Shown: piece by piece, positions 8,081 through 17,517 of the stretch
How the letters are laid out: every line of letters begins with the position of its first letter
Position numbering within the stretch: the first letter of the stretch is position 1
NCBI RefSeq assembly: GCF_025947225.1
Contig: NZ_CP110005.1
Location: 1,364,001-1,428,000, forward strand
DNA: 64,000 nucleotides
Origin: Flavobacterium sp. N2270
GTDB lineage: Bacteria; Bacteroidota; Bacteroidia; Flavobacteriales; Flavobacteriaceae
Direction of reading: 5' to 3'
Notes under the pieces: model-generated
The model's input: the letters and a program-made list of their open reading frames with translations, nothing else
Databases searched by the model: none
Told to the model about the DNA's origin: nothing
Position numbers and translations under genes: made by a program

Positions 8081-9940
8081 ATGTCAAGTATAATTCAACT
8101 ATTACCAGATCATGTTGCCAATCAAATTGCAGCAGGGGAAGTCGTTCAGCGACCTGCTTCTGTAGTTAAAGAATTAATTGAAAATGCTATAGACGCAAAG
8201 GCAACAGATATTAAATTAATTGTTAAAGATGCTGGTAAAACACTAGTGCAAGTTATTGATAATGGTTCAGGTATGAATGTTACCGATGCTCGTTTGTGTT
8301 TTGAAAGACATGCAACATCGAAAATCCGTAATGCAGAAGATTTATTTGCTTTAAATACTAAAGGTTTTCGTGGTGAAGCTTTGGCTTCCATTGCTGCTAT
8401 TGCACATGTTGAGTTAAAAACCAAACAAGAACAAGAAGAATTAGGAACGCATATTATCATTGAAGGAAGTAAATTTGTTTCTCAAGATGTTGCTGTGTTG
8501 CCTAAAGGAACTTCTTTTGCGGTTAAAAATTTATTTTTTAATATTCCGGCTCGTAGAAATTTCTTAAAATCAGATACAGTTGAATTTAGGCATATTGTAG
8601 ATGAATTTCAACGTGTTGCTTTGGCACATCCTTCAATCTATTTTACCTTAATTCATAACGGAAGTGAAACGTTTAATTTGCCAAATTCAAACTACAGACA
8701 GCGAATTGTAAATGTGTTTGGAGGCAAGACTAATGAAAAATTAGTACCTGTTACCGAAGATACTGAGATTGTTTCTATTGGTGGTTTTGTAGGTAAGCCA
8801 GAACATGCAAAAAAGAGTAGAGGAGAGCAATTTTTCTTTGTTAATGATCGTTTCATTAAAAGCGGATATTTACATCATGCAATTATGAATGCTTATGAAG
8901 GTTTATTGCGTGAAGGAAATCAACCAAGTTACTTTTTGTATTTAAATGTTCCGCCAAATACTATAGATATTAATATTCATCCAACGAAAACTGAAATTAA
9001 GTTTGACGATGAACATGCTTTATATGCTATTTTGCGTTCGGCTGTGAAACATAGTTTGGGCCAATTTAATGTTGCGCCAGTTTTAGACTTTGAAAGAGAT
9101 GCTAATTTAGATACACCATACGATTATAAGAATAAAGAAGGAGAATTTCCAACCATTCAAATCGATACCACTTTTAATCCTTTCGAATCGAGTGAGGGAA
9201 CTAAAAAAGAGCATTCAAGTTCGTCAAGTGTAACTTATAAATCAAAAACAAAAGATCTTCAGTGGGATAATTTATACGTTGGATTAAAACATGACACACA
9301 AGAGATTCATTCTCATTCTTTTGAAAATCATGAAATAACAGGTTCTTTGTTTAACGATAGAGAAATTGAAGATTCACCTTCTAGAACGTATCAAATTCAT
9401 AAAAAATACATAGTAAGTTCAATAAAATCAGGAATGCTTGTAATTAATCAAAGTAGAGCACATCAGCGCATTTTGTACGAGCAATTTTTAACGAATATTA
9501 CCGTAAATAAAGCTTCAAGTCAGCAATTGTTATTTCCATTAGAATTATATTTTTCAAATGATGAAGTTCAGTTTATTTTAGAATTAAAGCCTTCGTTAGA
9601 AAATACCGGTTTTATTTTTGATTCTATAGAAAAGGATAAAGTCTTAATTTCTGGAATACCAGTAAATGTTCAAGAAAGTGAAATCCCTATTGTAATTGAA
9701 GAGTTGATAACTACTTTACAAGAAGAAATTCCGGAAAATTCCTTTTCATTAAACGATGGAATTGCAAAATCAATGGCAAAAAGTATTGCTGTAAAAAATG
9801 GAGCATATTTAACCGAAAAAGAACAAGAAAATTTAGTAAACGGATTATTTGCGTGTAAAGACGCAAGTGTTTCGCCTTTTAATAAACCAACATTCATCAC
9901 GTTAAGTGTTGAAGATTTAGATAAAAAATTTGCTTTATGA
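8081..9940 (+). CDS. mutL: DNA mismatch repair protein MutL
   Basis: GHKL ATPase that links MutS mismatch recognition to strand removal. 619 residues. ATPase motifs are ELIENAIDAKA (31-41), DNGSGM and GFRGEALASIAAIA; the transducer domain follows to about 330; then comes a low-complexity linker and the C-terminal dimerisation domain. The place where endonuclease-type MutL has DQHAxxE reads NQSRAHQ (456-462), so the latent nuclease motif seems degenerate. It begins a run of overlapping genes: the next gene overlaps by 4 bases (ATGA). Confidence 0.95.
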   Translation: MSSIIQLLPDHVANQIAAGEVVQRPASVVKELIENAIDAKATDIKLIVKDAGKTLVQVIDNGSGMNVTDARLCFERHATSKIRNAEDLFALNTKGFRGEALASIAAIAHVELKTKQEQEELGTHIIIEGSKFVSQDVAVLPKGTSFAVKNLFFNIPARRNFLKSDTVEFRHIVDEFQRVALAHPSIYFTLIHNGSETFNLPNSNYRQRIVNVFGGKTNEKLVPVTEDTEIVSIGGFVGKPEHAKKSRGEQFFFVNDRFIKSGYLHHAIMNAYEGLLREGNQPSYFLYLNVPPNTIDINIHPTKTEIKFDDEHALYAILRSAVKHSLGQFNVAPVLDFERDANLDTPYDYKNKEGEFPTIQIDTTFNPFESSEGTKKEHSSSSSVTYKSKTKDLQWDNLYVGLKHDTQEIHSHSFENHEITGSLFNDREIEDSPSRTYQIHKKYIVSSIKSGMLVINQSRAHQRILYEQFLTNITVNKASSQQLLFPLELYFSNDEVQFILELKPSLENTGFIFDSIEKDKVLISGIPVNVQESEIPIVIEELITTLQEEIPENSFSLNDGIAKSMAKSIAVKNGAYLTEKEQENLVNGLFACKDASVSPFNKPTFITLSVEDLDKKFAL

Positions 9941-10686
9941 TGAACATGACTGAAATGGTTAAGCAATTGCTAATCATTAATATTATTTTTTTTGTAGGGA
10001 GTTATTTAGTTCCTAATTCATCGGAACTATTGGCCTTGCATTATTTTGAAGGAGATAAATTTAGAATTTGGCAGCCTATAACACACATGTTTATGCATGG
10101 TGGTTTAATGCATATTTTCTTTAATATGTTTGCTTTGGTTTCTTTTGGAAGTACTTTAGAGCAATTTTGGGGAGGTAAAAAATTCTTGTTTTTCTATTTG
10201 TCATGCGGAATGGGTGCAATGTTGTTGCATACAGGAGTTAATTATTATTTATTTCATCATGGTTTAGGTATTTTGGTAGAAAACGGAATCAATCAAGCTG
10301 AAATTTTTCAAGTTTTAAACGAAGGAAAATACAATACACAGTGGCTTGAAATTATTTCGCAAACTACAATGGATAATATGGCTAGTGCTTACTTAGCGCC
10401 TGCAGTTGGAGCTTCTGGAGCTATTTATGGATTATTAGTTGCTTTTGCCTTTATGTTTCCAAATGCTGAGTTGGCTTTAATGTTTATTCCTGTTCCGGTA
10501 AAAGCAAAATATTTTGTTCCTGTTATTTTAGCAATTGATTTATTTCTTGGTTTAAAAGGAAATTCATTATTTGGAAGTGGTGGAACTGGAGTAGCACATT
10601 TTGCACATCTTGGTGGTGCTTTATGCGGATTTTTAATGATGTGGTACTGGAAAAAAAATCAGTTTAATAATAATCGTTGGAACTAA
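9937..10686 (+). CDS. Rhomboid intramembrane serine protease, first of a tandem pair
   Basis: 249 residues, about six membrane helices. The catalytic dyad is visible: Ser160 in GASGAIYG and His224 in AHFAHLGGA. The usual loop motif HMFMHGGLMHIFFNM (50-64) is present. A long insert (about 100-150) follows the second helix. Rhomboids cut single-pass membrane proteins inside the bilayer; the substrate is unknown. The start overlaps the mutL stop (ATGA); ATG codons at 9940 and 9946 are alternatives. Confidence 0.92.
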   Translation: MMNMTEMVKQLLIINIIFFVGSYLVPNSSELLALHYFEGDKFRIWQPITHMFMHGGLMHIFFNMFALVSFGSTLEQFWGGKKFLFFYLSCGMGAMLLHTGVNYYLFHHGLGILVENGINQAEIFQVLNEGKYNTQWLEIISQTTMDNMASAYLAPAVGASGAIYGLLVAFAFMFPNAELALMFIPVPVKAKYFVPVILAIDLFLGLKGNSLFGSGGTGVAHFAHLGGALCGFLMMWYWKKNQFNNNRWN

Positions 10687-10698
10687 TTTATTGAAAAA

Positions 10699-11559
10699 AT
10701 GAGCATAATTGAAGATATAAAAAGTCAATATAGAACAGGAGGAATTGTTCAAAAACTAATATTTTGGAATATTGGACTTTATTTATTGTCTTTACTTTTC
10801 TTCTATAATTTTTCATTTGGTAATTTTAATTTTCCGTCTTGGTTAGCATTGTATTCTAATTCTGATGATTTTATTTTTTCGCCTTGGACATTGTTTAGTT
10901 ATATGTTTTTGCATGCAGGTTTTTTGCATTTGCTTTTTAACATGATGGTTTTGCATTTTTCAGGTCGATTGTTTGAAACGTATTTTACCCAAAAACAATT
11001 ATTTGGTTTATATGTTCTTGGTGGAATTTTCTCTGGAATAGTTTTCTTAGTATCATTTTTACTTATTGGAAAATCTTCTGTATTAGTTGGAGCAAGTGGC
11101 GCCATAATGGCTTTGTTAATTGCAACTGCAACTTACGCACCTTTTATGCAAATTAGATTAATGCTTATAGGAGTTGTAAAACTTTGGCAAGTTGCTTTTG
11201 TGATTGTTTTATTAGATTTAATTCAATTGCCTTTAGATAATAGTGGAGGACATTTAGCACATTTAGCTGGAGCTTTATTTGGCTTTTTATATATTAAAAT
11301 GTTAAATTCTGGTACAGATGTTTCTAAATTGATATCTTCGATCCAAGAATTTTTTGAAAATTGTTTAAAACCTAAGAAAAAAACGACTTTTAAAAAAGTT
11401 CATAAAAATAAATCGAATCCAAGTTCTACATCTTTCACAAAAAAAGAAAAGACAATGGACCAGAAAAAGATTGATGATATTTTGGATAGAATTTCACAAT
11501 CGGGTTATGATAGTTTAACAAAAGAAGAAAAAGAATTTCTATTTAAAGCAGGTAAATGA
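10699..11559 (+). CDS. Rhomboid intramembrane serine protease, second of the pair, with soluble C-terminal tail
   Basis: 286 residues. The rhomboid core spans about 15-205, with Ser133 in GASGAIM and His188 in HLAHLAGALFG. It differs from the first copy by a charged lysine-rich tail (about 220-286) ending in a short helical module with DDILDRISQSGYDSL, a form often found at the C-terminus of Bacteroidota rhomboids. It lies 12 bases after the first copy and overlaps the next gene by 4 bases. Confidence 0.92.
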   Translation: MSIIEDIKSQYRTGGIVQKLIFWNIGLYLLSLLFFYNFSFGNFNFPSWLALYSNSDDFIFSPWTLFSYMFLHAGFLHLLFNMMVLHFSGRLFETYFTQKQLFGLYVLGGIFSGIVFLVSFLLIGKSSVLVGASGAIMALLIATATYAPFMQIRLMLIGVVKLWQVAFVIVLLDLIQLPLDNSGGHLAHLAGALFGFLYIKMLNSGTDVSKLISSIQEFFENCLKPKKKTTFKKVHKNKSNPSSTSFTKKEKTMDQKKIDDILDRISQSGYDSLTKEEKEFLFKAGK

Positions 11560-12602
11560 TGCAACAAGAATCGTGGATAAGTAAAATAGCCTTTTTCTTA
11601 AATAAAGTATTAGCTTTGTTAACGTTACTTGCTTATATACTACCTTTTTTGTCACCTAAACTATTTCCTTTTTTAAGCGTTTTAACTTTATCATTACCTT
11701 TTTTTCTTTTTTTAAACTTTCTTTTTTTCGTTATATGGTTGCTTCAGTTAAAACGTAAAATATTTCTTTCAGCTTTTGTGCTTTTAATTGGTTTTACTTT
11801 TATTAATAAATTTTATAAATTTTCAGAAACTAATATTCAAGATGAAACTACAGATTTTACCTTAATGAGTTTTAATGTACGTTTGTTTAATTTATATGAA
11901 TGGTTACCCAATAAAGAAGTTCCTGAGCAAATTACAGAAGTTATTCAAAGTTATAATCCAGATATTTTATGTTTACAAGAATATTCTCCAAATGATAAAG
12001 TGAGAGTTAGAAATTTTGGTTATAAATACATTAAAGTTGAAGGAGGTAAGAACAAATACGGACAAGCTATTTTTTCTAAATTTGAGATTGTTAATAAAGG
12101 TGAAATTAATTTTCCAAACTCAAGTAATAATGTTATTTATGTAGATATAATTAAAAATATTGATACAGTAAGGGTTTATAGCATGCATTTGCAATCTATT
12201 AAAATTAGTACAGATATTCATGAAAATATTGATGAAAATAAGTCTAGATTTATTTTTAAAAGAATAAGTAGTGCTTTTAAAGAACAACAATTACAATCGG
12301 AATTAATTCAAAAACACTATGAAGAATGTCATTTCCCTAAAATTGTTTGTGGAGATATGAATAATAGCGCTTTTTCTTACGTTTATAGAAATATAAAAGG
12401 AAATATGGCAGATGCTTTTGAAAAAGCAGGTTCGGGCTTTGGTGCTTCTTATAATTTTAAATATTATCCCGCTCGAATTGATTATGTTTTTGTAGAAGAA
12501 GGAATTGAAGTAAAAGAATTTAAAACCGATAATACGGTTCAGTTAAGTGATCATTTCCCTGTATTTACACGATTAAATTTAGATGTTAAAAATCTTAAAT
12601 AA
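11556..12602 (+). CDS. Endonuclease/exonuclease/phosphatase family hydrolase with membrane helices
   Basis: 348 residues. Two or three N-terminal membrane helices (about 10-90) precede an EEP fold with MSFNVRLFN, LQEYS (catalytic Glu), GDMNNSAFS and LSDHFPVF (catalytic Asp-His). The fold cleaves phosphodiesters or phosphate monoesters; in membrane-tethered members the substrate is usually unknown. It is the last gene of the mutL unit and its 3' end overlaps the convergent WbqC gene by 8 bases. Confidence 0.88.
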   Translation: MMQQESWISKIAFFLNKVLALLTLLAYILPFLSPKLFPFLSVLTLSLPFFLFLNFLFFVIWLLQLKRKIFLSAFVLLIGFTFINKFYKFSETNIQDETTDFTLMSFNVRLFNLYEWLPNKEVPEQITEVIQSYNPDILCLQEYSPNDKVRVRNFGYKYIKVEGGKNKYGQAIFSKFEIVNKGEINFPNSSNNVIYVDIIKNIDTVRVYSMHLQSIKISTDIHENIDENKSRFIFKRISSAFKEQQLQSELIQKHYEECHFPKIVCGDMNNSAFSYVYRNIKGNMADAFEKAGSGFGASYNFKYYPARIDYVFVEEGIEVKEFKTDNTVQLSDHFPVFTRLNLDVKNLK

Positions 12603-13206
12603 GTTGATTTTTCAAATAATCTTTAGCGCATCTTCCTTCATTAAAAAGTAAATCTAAAATACTTAAGTTTGTTAGAAATCCTTCTTTTTCCTCAAAAACT
12701 TGTGTGTAACGATCGTTTGTAAAAGTGTCTTTTTTTCCGTTTACTAAATTTCTAAAATCTGTAAATTGATTAGTTTCATGAAAATATTCGGTAGTTTTAG
12801 AAAAAGGCAATTCAACTCTTAAACATTCATTTATTATTTCAAAAATTTGAAAATTTAGGTCTAATAAAAAGCTGTGTTTTTTTTCAAAAATTGGTTGAAA
12901 ATCATATTCTAAAATTTCATAAAAGGGCGAATTTCTATAAGCAGCTTCTAATGATTTAGAATGATTCTTTTGCCAATCAGTGCTGTTGTCTATTTTCACA
13001 TCTTTATATTTTTGATGTTTTTCGGAAGAATTAACAATAGGAATATTTAATAATTGTAAGCCATTAGGACTATAAATATACATCCTATTGCGATTGCTTT
13101 GTTTTTGAAAGTTATCTTCCACTTCAAAAGTAATCGTTTCCGCTTTCATCATTGCCACATAATGGCTAATTGATGGAAAGTAGGTTGGATGTATTAGAAT
13201 GTTCAT
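12595..13206 (-). CDS. WbqC family protein
   Basis: 203 residues. The N-terminus ILIHPTYFPSISHYVAMMKAE and the following NRMYIYSPNGLQLLNIP are the recognisable WbqC signature. Members occur in O-antigen clusters and beside signal peptidase genes in Bacteroidota; the biochemical role is not settled. Here it is downstream of lepB, separated by the four-helix-bundle gene, and overlaps the EEP gene tail-to-tail. Confidence 0.85.
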   Translation of the reverse strand: MNILIHPTYFPSISHYVAMMKAETITFEVEDNFQKQSNRNRMYIYSPNGLQLLNIPIVNSSEKHQKYKDVKIDNSTDWQKNHSKSLEAAYRNSPFYEILEYDFQPIFEKKHSFLLDLNFQIFEIINECLRVELPFSKTTEYFHETNQFTDFRNLVNGKKDTFTNDRYTQVFEEKEGFLTNLSILDLLFNEGRCAKDYLKNQLI

Positions 13207-13230
13207 TCTTTTAAATGGTTGATTTGTTGC

Positions 13231-13247
13231 TTTGGTTATTTGTTAAT
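13231..13247 (+). repeat. Left arm of a 17-bp inverted repeat around the four-helix-bundle gene
   Basis: TTTGGTTATTTGTTAAT here is the exact reverse complement of 13655-13671. The flanking 13 bases outward (13218-13230 against 13672-13684) keep partial similarity, about 8 of 13. Confidence 0.75.
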
Positions 13248-13264
13248 ATAAATACTGTAAAAAA

Positions 13265-13630
13265 TTAAATTTTAGATTGTTGGAATTTTCTCAAAGCATT
13301 TAATTTGTTCGTTACACTTTCTATTTTTCCTCTTAAGTTTTGATAAGTTTCTTCAGAAATATAATTTAATTCAAAAGCGATAATTAACTGATTTAATACT
13401 TCTATTGCAGAACTAAAAGCAATAGTTGTAAAATGCGCTTTGTCCTTATAAGTACTTCTGGCAGATCCTTCAGCAATGTTAGAGCTTATTGAAACAGTAG
13501 CTCTTCTTAATTGTGATGTTAGTCCAAATTTTTCATCATCTGGAAAACTTGAAGTTATTTTGTAAATTAATACACAGAAATCTTTAGATTCTTGCCAAAC
13601 TTCTAGTTTTTCAAATGAATACGTATACAT
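13265..13630 (-). CDS. Four-helix-bundle protein (23S rRNA intervening-sequence type)
   Basis: 121 residues of mostly helix. Family signatures are FEKLEVWQESKDF (6-18), FPDDEKFGLTSQLRRATVSISSNIAEG (split across 29-56) and the final helices. Known relatives are the protein encoded in intervening sequences of 23S rRNA genes and the Avd accessory of diversity-generating retroelements; no rRNA or reverse transcriptase is nearby, so the role here is unknown. The gene is bracketed by perfect 17-bp inverted repeats and sits between lepB and WbqC genes, which usually lie close together, suggesting insertion. Confidence 0.88.
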   Translation of the reverse strand: MYTYSFEKLEVWQESKDFCVLIYKITSSFPDDEKFGLTSQLRRATVSISSNIAEGSARSTYKDKAHFTTIAFSSAIEVLNQLIIAFELNYISEETYQNLRGKIESVTNKLNALRKFQQSKI

Positions 13631-13654
13631 GTTTGTAAACTATAATTTTATCAG

Positions 13655-13671
13655 ATTAACAAATAACCAAA
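13655..13671 (-). repeat. Right arm of the 17-bp inverted repeat
   Basis: ATTAACAAATAACCAAA is the exact reverse complement of 13231-13247. It ends 8 bases before the lepB stop codon. Confidence 0.75.
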
Positions 13672-13678
13672 TTAACGA

Positions 13679-15277
13679 CTAAACACTTTTCTTCTTCTTT
13701 TTCCAAAAATATTCTCCAACAAAATACAAAGCTAATAACCCTAAGAAATATTTAAAGTAAGATTGAGGTTGCCCTTCTCCACTTACTGTTGTAAATAAAC
13801 GTTCCCATCTTATTTTGTTCATAATTCCTTTTCCACTTGAATTCCAACTCATCCAAATAAAAATAGGTTTACCTACAATATGATCGGCAGGAGTGAAGCC
13901 AAAATAACGTGCGTCTAATGAATTATGACGATTATCCCCCATCATCCAATAGTAATCTTGTTTAAAAGTATATGAATTGGCTACTTGACCGTTAATTTTA
14001 ATTTCATTATCAGAAACTACTAAATCATTACCTTCATATTCACCTATAATTTTGTTGTAAAAAGGTAAATTTTCTTTGGTTAAAGCAACTGTTTTTCCAG
14101 CTTCAGGAATATAAATCGGTCCCATGTTATCTTTGTTCCAATTTCTTGTTGTTGAAGGCTTTCCATCACCAAAATCAGGGAAAATTCCATCTTCAGAACC
14201 TTTGTTAATTATTCTTTTCACAAGAGTTATCCCAGGAATGTTTTTTAAACGTTCTGCATTGTCAAATGGAAGTGCACTAAATATAATAGTGTCTGGTGCA
14301 ATTTGGTAGGCGCCATCCGTAATGTTTAATTCGTCTAATAAATATTCAAAATTTATAGCTGTTTTTCCATCTAAAGCTACTTTGTATGAATACTGTGGTC
14401 TTGCTCTTTCTGGTAAAATAGATTCTTTTCCATTAATAAATACAATTCCATCAACAATGCTTAAAGTGTCACCAGCAATTGCAGTACATCTTTTTACATA
14501 GTTTGTTTTTTTGTCAATTGGTTTACTATATCTTCTATCTGCTGGTTTATACATGTTGTATAATGTATCAGCAGGCCAATTGAAAACTACAATATCATTG
14601 CGTTCTATTTTTTGAAAGCCTGGAAATCTAAAATAAGGCAATTGCAATTTGTTTTTCCAAGATGTTTCATCATTGTCATTATATAGATATGATGTTTTAT
14701 TGATAATCGGTAATGTATCATGAACCATTGGTGCAGCAACAGTTGTCATCGGTGTTCTGGCTCCGTAATGAAATTTACTTACAAATAAGAAATCTCCAAT
14801 TAATAATGATTTTTCTAATGAAGAAGAAGGAATTGTATAAGGCTGAATAAAATAAGTATGTACAAAAGTTGCTACGACAATTGCAAAAAGTAAAGAGCTT
14901 ACGGTTTCTGCTCCTTTGTTTACAGGCGTTAAATTTCTATTGTTAATGTAAGTTACATCTTGAGTGTAGTTTACATAGGCTACATAAAAACCTAAAGTAA
15001 GTACGCCAAGAATTGTGTCAAGAGTACTGTTTTTTCCAAAACTACGAAGTGTTTCAACCCAAATCACGGGAAACATTATTAAGTTAATAATTGGAATGAA
15101 AAGTAATACGGTATACCAAGTAGGGCGATTAATGATTTTCATTAAAACGATTGCATTGTAAACCGGTATAGCAGCTTCCCAAGATTTTCTACCTGCTTTT
15201 TCATATAATTTCCAAGTTCCAGCAAAATGAATTACTTGAACTAATACTATTAATAGTAACCAACCTGTTATTGACAT
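13679..15277 (-). CDS. lepB: Signal peptidase I (long Bacteroidota form)
   Basis: Membrane serine protease that removes Sec signal peptides. At 532 residues it is much longer than the E. coli enzyme: three N-terminal membrane helices (about 5-100), another helix at 123-142, the catalytic domain and a C-terminal helix (about 508-525). The nucleophile is Ser153 in IPSSSLEKSL (Leu replaces the usual Met) and the general base is Lys262 in YVKRCTAIAGD. The late motif GDNRHNSLDARYFG is present. It lies 36 bases after dapB. Confidence 0.95.
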   Translation of the reverse strand: MSITGWLLLIVLVQVIHFAGTWKLYEKAGRKSWEAAIPVYNAIVLMKIINRPTWYTVLLFIPIINLIMFPVIWVETLRSFGKNSTLDTILGVLTLGFYVAYVNYTQDVTYINNRNLTPVNKGAETVSSLLFAIVVATFVHTYFIQPYTIPSSSLEKSLLIGDFLFVSKFHYGARTPMTTVAAPMVHDTLPIINKTSYLYNDNDETSWKNKLQLPYFRFPGFQKIERNDIVVFNWPADTLYNMYKPADRRYSKPIDKKTNYVKRCTAIAGDTLSIVDGIVFINGKESILPERARPQYSYKVALDGKTAINFEYLLDELNITDGAYQIAPDTIIFSALPFDNAERLKNIPGITLVKRIINKGSEDGIFPDFGDGKPSTTRNWNKDNMGPIYIPEAGKTVALTKENLPFYNKIIGEYEGNDLVVSDNEIKINGQVANSYTFKQDYYWMMGDNRHNSLDARYFGFTPADHIVGKPIFIWMSWNSSGKGIMNKIRWERLFTTVSGEGQPQSYFKYFLGLLALYFVGEYFWKKKKKSV

Positions 15278-15312
15278 GTTCTATTTTTTTATGCTTTATA
15301 TTAATACTATGA

Positions 15313-16008
15313 TTAGATGCCTAAAACATCTTTCATAGTGAAAACTCCTTTTTTACCTATAATCCATTCTGCAGCTATAACAGAACCTAGTGCAAACCCT
15401 TCTCTTGAATGTGCGGTGTGTTTAATTTCTATTTGATCGACTTTTGAATCGTAAAAAACGCTGTGTGTTCCAGGGACATTTTCAATTCGTTTGGCGTCAA
15501 TATATATACTAGTTTCATCTTTTGTTAAAGACCAATTGATATAATCTGAATTTTTTATAATGTCATTTGCTAATGAAATTGCAGTTCCGCTTGGTGCATC
15601 TAATTTTTGAGTATGATGAATTTCTTCCATAGAAACATTATATTGTTTCAAGTTTTGCATCATTTTGGCTAACTGTCTGTTTAATTCGAAGAAAATATTT
15701 ACTCCTAAACTAAAGTTTGAACCATAAATAAAACTTCCATTTTTCTGATTACATAAATCAACCATTTTTTCATAATCTTCAAGCCAACCTGTTGTTCCAG
15801 AAATGACAGGAATGTTTCTATTTAAACATTCTGAAATGTGATTTACCGCGGTAGTTGGAACGCTAAAATCTATTGCAACATCTGCATTTTCAAGTCCTTC
15901 GAAACTATCTGCACTTGTTTTTTTAAGAACAATTGTATGACCTCTTTCTAAAGCTATTTGTTCAATAACTTTCCCCATTTTTCCGTAACCTAAAAGTGCA
16001 ATTTTCAT
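15313..16008 (-). CDS. dapB: 4-hydroxy-tetrahydrodipicolinate reductase
   Basis: NAD(P)H-dependent enzyme of the diaminopimelate/lysine pathway. 231 residues: nucleotide-binding LGYGKMGK (6-13), GTTGWLEDY, and the substrate motif HHTQKLDAPSGTA. Slightly shorter than the E. coli enzyme (273), as usual for this phylum. It is in line with parB, DUF5683 and lepB. Confidence 0.96.
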   Translation of the reverse strand: MKIALLGYGKMGKVIEQIALERGHTIVLKKTSADSFEGLENADVAIDFSVPTTAVNHISECLNRNIPVISGTTGWLEDYEKMVDLCNQKNGSFIYGSNFSLGVNIFFELNRQLAKMMQNLKQYNVSMEEIHHTQKLDAPSGTAISLANDIIKNSDYINWSLTKDETSIYIDAKRIENVPGTHSVFYDSKVDQIEIKHTAHSREGFALGSVIAAEWIIGKKGVFTMKDVLGI

Positions 16009-16052
16009 AAATAATTAGTATATTTTTTGATTTTATGTTAGCTAATGAAATG

Positions 16053-16613
16053 TTAAAAATTTAGAGTCAGCTTTACTCCTGTATTATATCTGTAATCAAT
16101 TTCATTTTGATTAAATTCAGGAGTTATAGAAAGATTATCATTAACATTAAACTGCATTAAATGTGCGTCAACATTAGCATCAACAATATTTAAAATATAA
16201 ATAGCTGCAGTTATTAATGCCGATAAGTCTCTGTTTTTCTGATGAAATTTTTGTCCACTAATTAAGCGACTGTCGTCTAATCCACCATAAATAGGATGAT
16301 TAGGGTCAGATGTTCCATCTAATCTTCTTTTGTATTCATTTCTAAAATCGTGGTATTTTTTGTTGTTCCAAGTGTAAAAATATATTCCAGCACCTAGTCC
16401 AACATAAATAACAGGTATTTTCCAATATTTTTTATTGTAAGCTTGTCCCAAACCGGGTAAAATTGCCGAATAAAATCCTGCTTTTGCAGGAGATAAAGGA
16501 TTTATACTTGTTGGCACAGTTGTAGTGTCTTTTACTTTTAACGAAAGCTCATTTTGAGCATAACTGTTAAGAGTAAAAAAACTTAGTACAATAAATAAAA
16601 TATACTTTTTCAC
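16053..16613 (-). CDS. DUF5683 domain membrane protein
   Basis: 186 residues. It has a signal peptide ending at SYAQN (about 1-20), then AGFYSAILPGLGQAYNKKYWKIP and a hydrophobic stretch (about 68-83) typical of DUF5683. Function unknown; this domain family is regularly found between parB and dapB in flavobacteria. The start is GTG at 16613, whose G is also the last base of the parB TAG stop, so translation is probably coupled. Confidence 0.85.
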   Translation of the reverse strand: MKKYILFIVLSFFTLNSYAQNELSLKVKDTTTVPTSINPLSPAKAGFYSAILPGLGQAYNKKYWKIPVIYVGLGAGIYFYTWNNKKYHDFRNEYKRRLDGTSDPNHPIYGGLDDSRLISGQKFHQKNRDLSALITAAIYILNIVDANVDAHLMQFNVNDNLSITPEFNQNEIDYRYNTGVKLTLNF

Positions 16614-17512
16614 TAACTATTGATTAGTTTTAAAATTCTATTAAAATCTTCTTCTGAATGAAATGGAATTGTAATTTTTCCTTTTCCATTACTCGCAACA
16701 TTAACATCTACTTTAGTCCCAAAATAATTTGCAAAAGTTTTTTTATCTTCTTCTTTCAATTCAAAAGCCCCTTTAATTGTAGCTTTAGCTGCTTTTGGTT
16801 TTAAGCTTTCTTGGTATTTTTTAACCAATGCCTCAGTATCTCTAACCGATAAGTTTTCAGTTACAACTTTATGGTATATATCGCTTTGTATATCTTGGTC
16901 ATCAATATTAATTAAAGCTCTACCATGTCCCATAGAAATGAAACCATCTCGCATTCCGGTTTGAATAATTGGATCAAGTTTTAATAAACGCAAGTAATTG
17001 GTAATTGTAGAACGTTTTTTTCCTACACGTTCGCTTAACTCTTCTTGGGTAAGATTAATTTCTTCAATTAATCTTTGGTAAGAAATAGCAACTTCAATAG
17101 GATCTAAATCATGACGTTGAATGTTTTCAACTAAAGCCATTACTAAAGATTCATTGTCGTTTGCTAAACGAATATAAGCAGGAACTGTTTCAAGTCCTAA
17201 TAATTTTGAAGCACGCAAACGACGTTCTCCAGAAATTAATTGGTATTTATTAAAATCTAATTTTCTAACTGTTATAGGTTGAATTACACCTAGTTCTTTA
17301 ATAGAAGTGGCTAATTCTTGTAAAGCTTCTTCATTGAAGTTGCTTCGTGGTTGAAAAGGGTTTAATTCAATTGAATCTAATTCAAGCTCTATAATACTTC
17401 CTACAACTTTATCAGCGTCTTTATCTTCAACTGATTTAATATCGTTTGAAGGGTCTTTTAATAAAGCCGATAATCCTCTTCCTAATGCTTGTTTTTTTAC
17501 CGCTTTTGCCAT
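16613..17512 (-). CDS. parB: Chromosome partitioning protein ParB
   Basis: CTP-dependent DNA clamp that loads at parS sites and works with ParA. 299 residues. The N-terminus QALGRGLSALL is the ParA-contact segment; IELNPFQPRSNF and LISGERRLRASKLLGL are the N-terminal CTPase motifs; a helix-turn-helix follows (about 155-200) and a C-terminal dimer domain ends the protein. It starts 5 bases after the parA stop. I found no obvious parS (TGTTTCACGTGAAACA-like) copy in the window by eye. Confidence 0.95.
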   Translation of the reverse strand: MAKAVKKQALGRGLSALLKDPSNDIKSVEDKDADKVVGSIIELELDSIELNPFQPRSNFNEEALQELATSIKELGVIQPITVRKLDFNKYQLISGERRLRASKLLGLETVPAYIRLANDNESLVMALVENIQRHDLDPIEVAISYQRLIEEINLTQEELSERVGKKRSTITNYLRLLKLDPIIQTGMRDGFISMGHGRALINIDDQDIQSDIYHKVVTENLSVRDTEALVKKYQESLKPKAAKATIKGAFELKEEDKKTFANYFGTKVDVNVASNGKGKITIPFHSEEDFNRILKLINS

Positions 17513-17517
17513 AAAAA

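Noticed and set aside
13265..13630. Avd of a diversity-generating retroelement
   Set aside because: The protein family is related, but no reverse transcriptase, template repeat or variable repeat is in the window.
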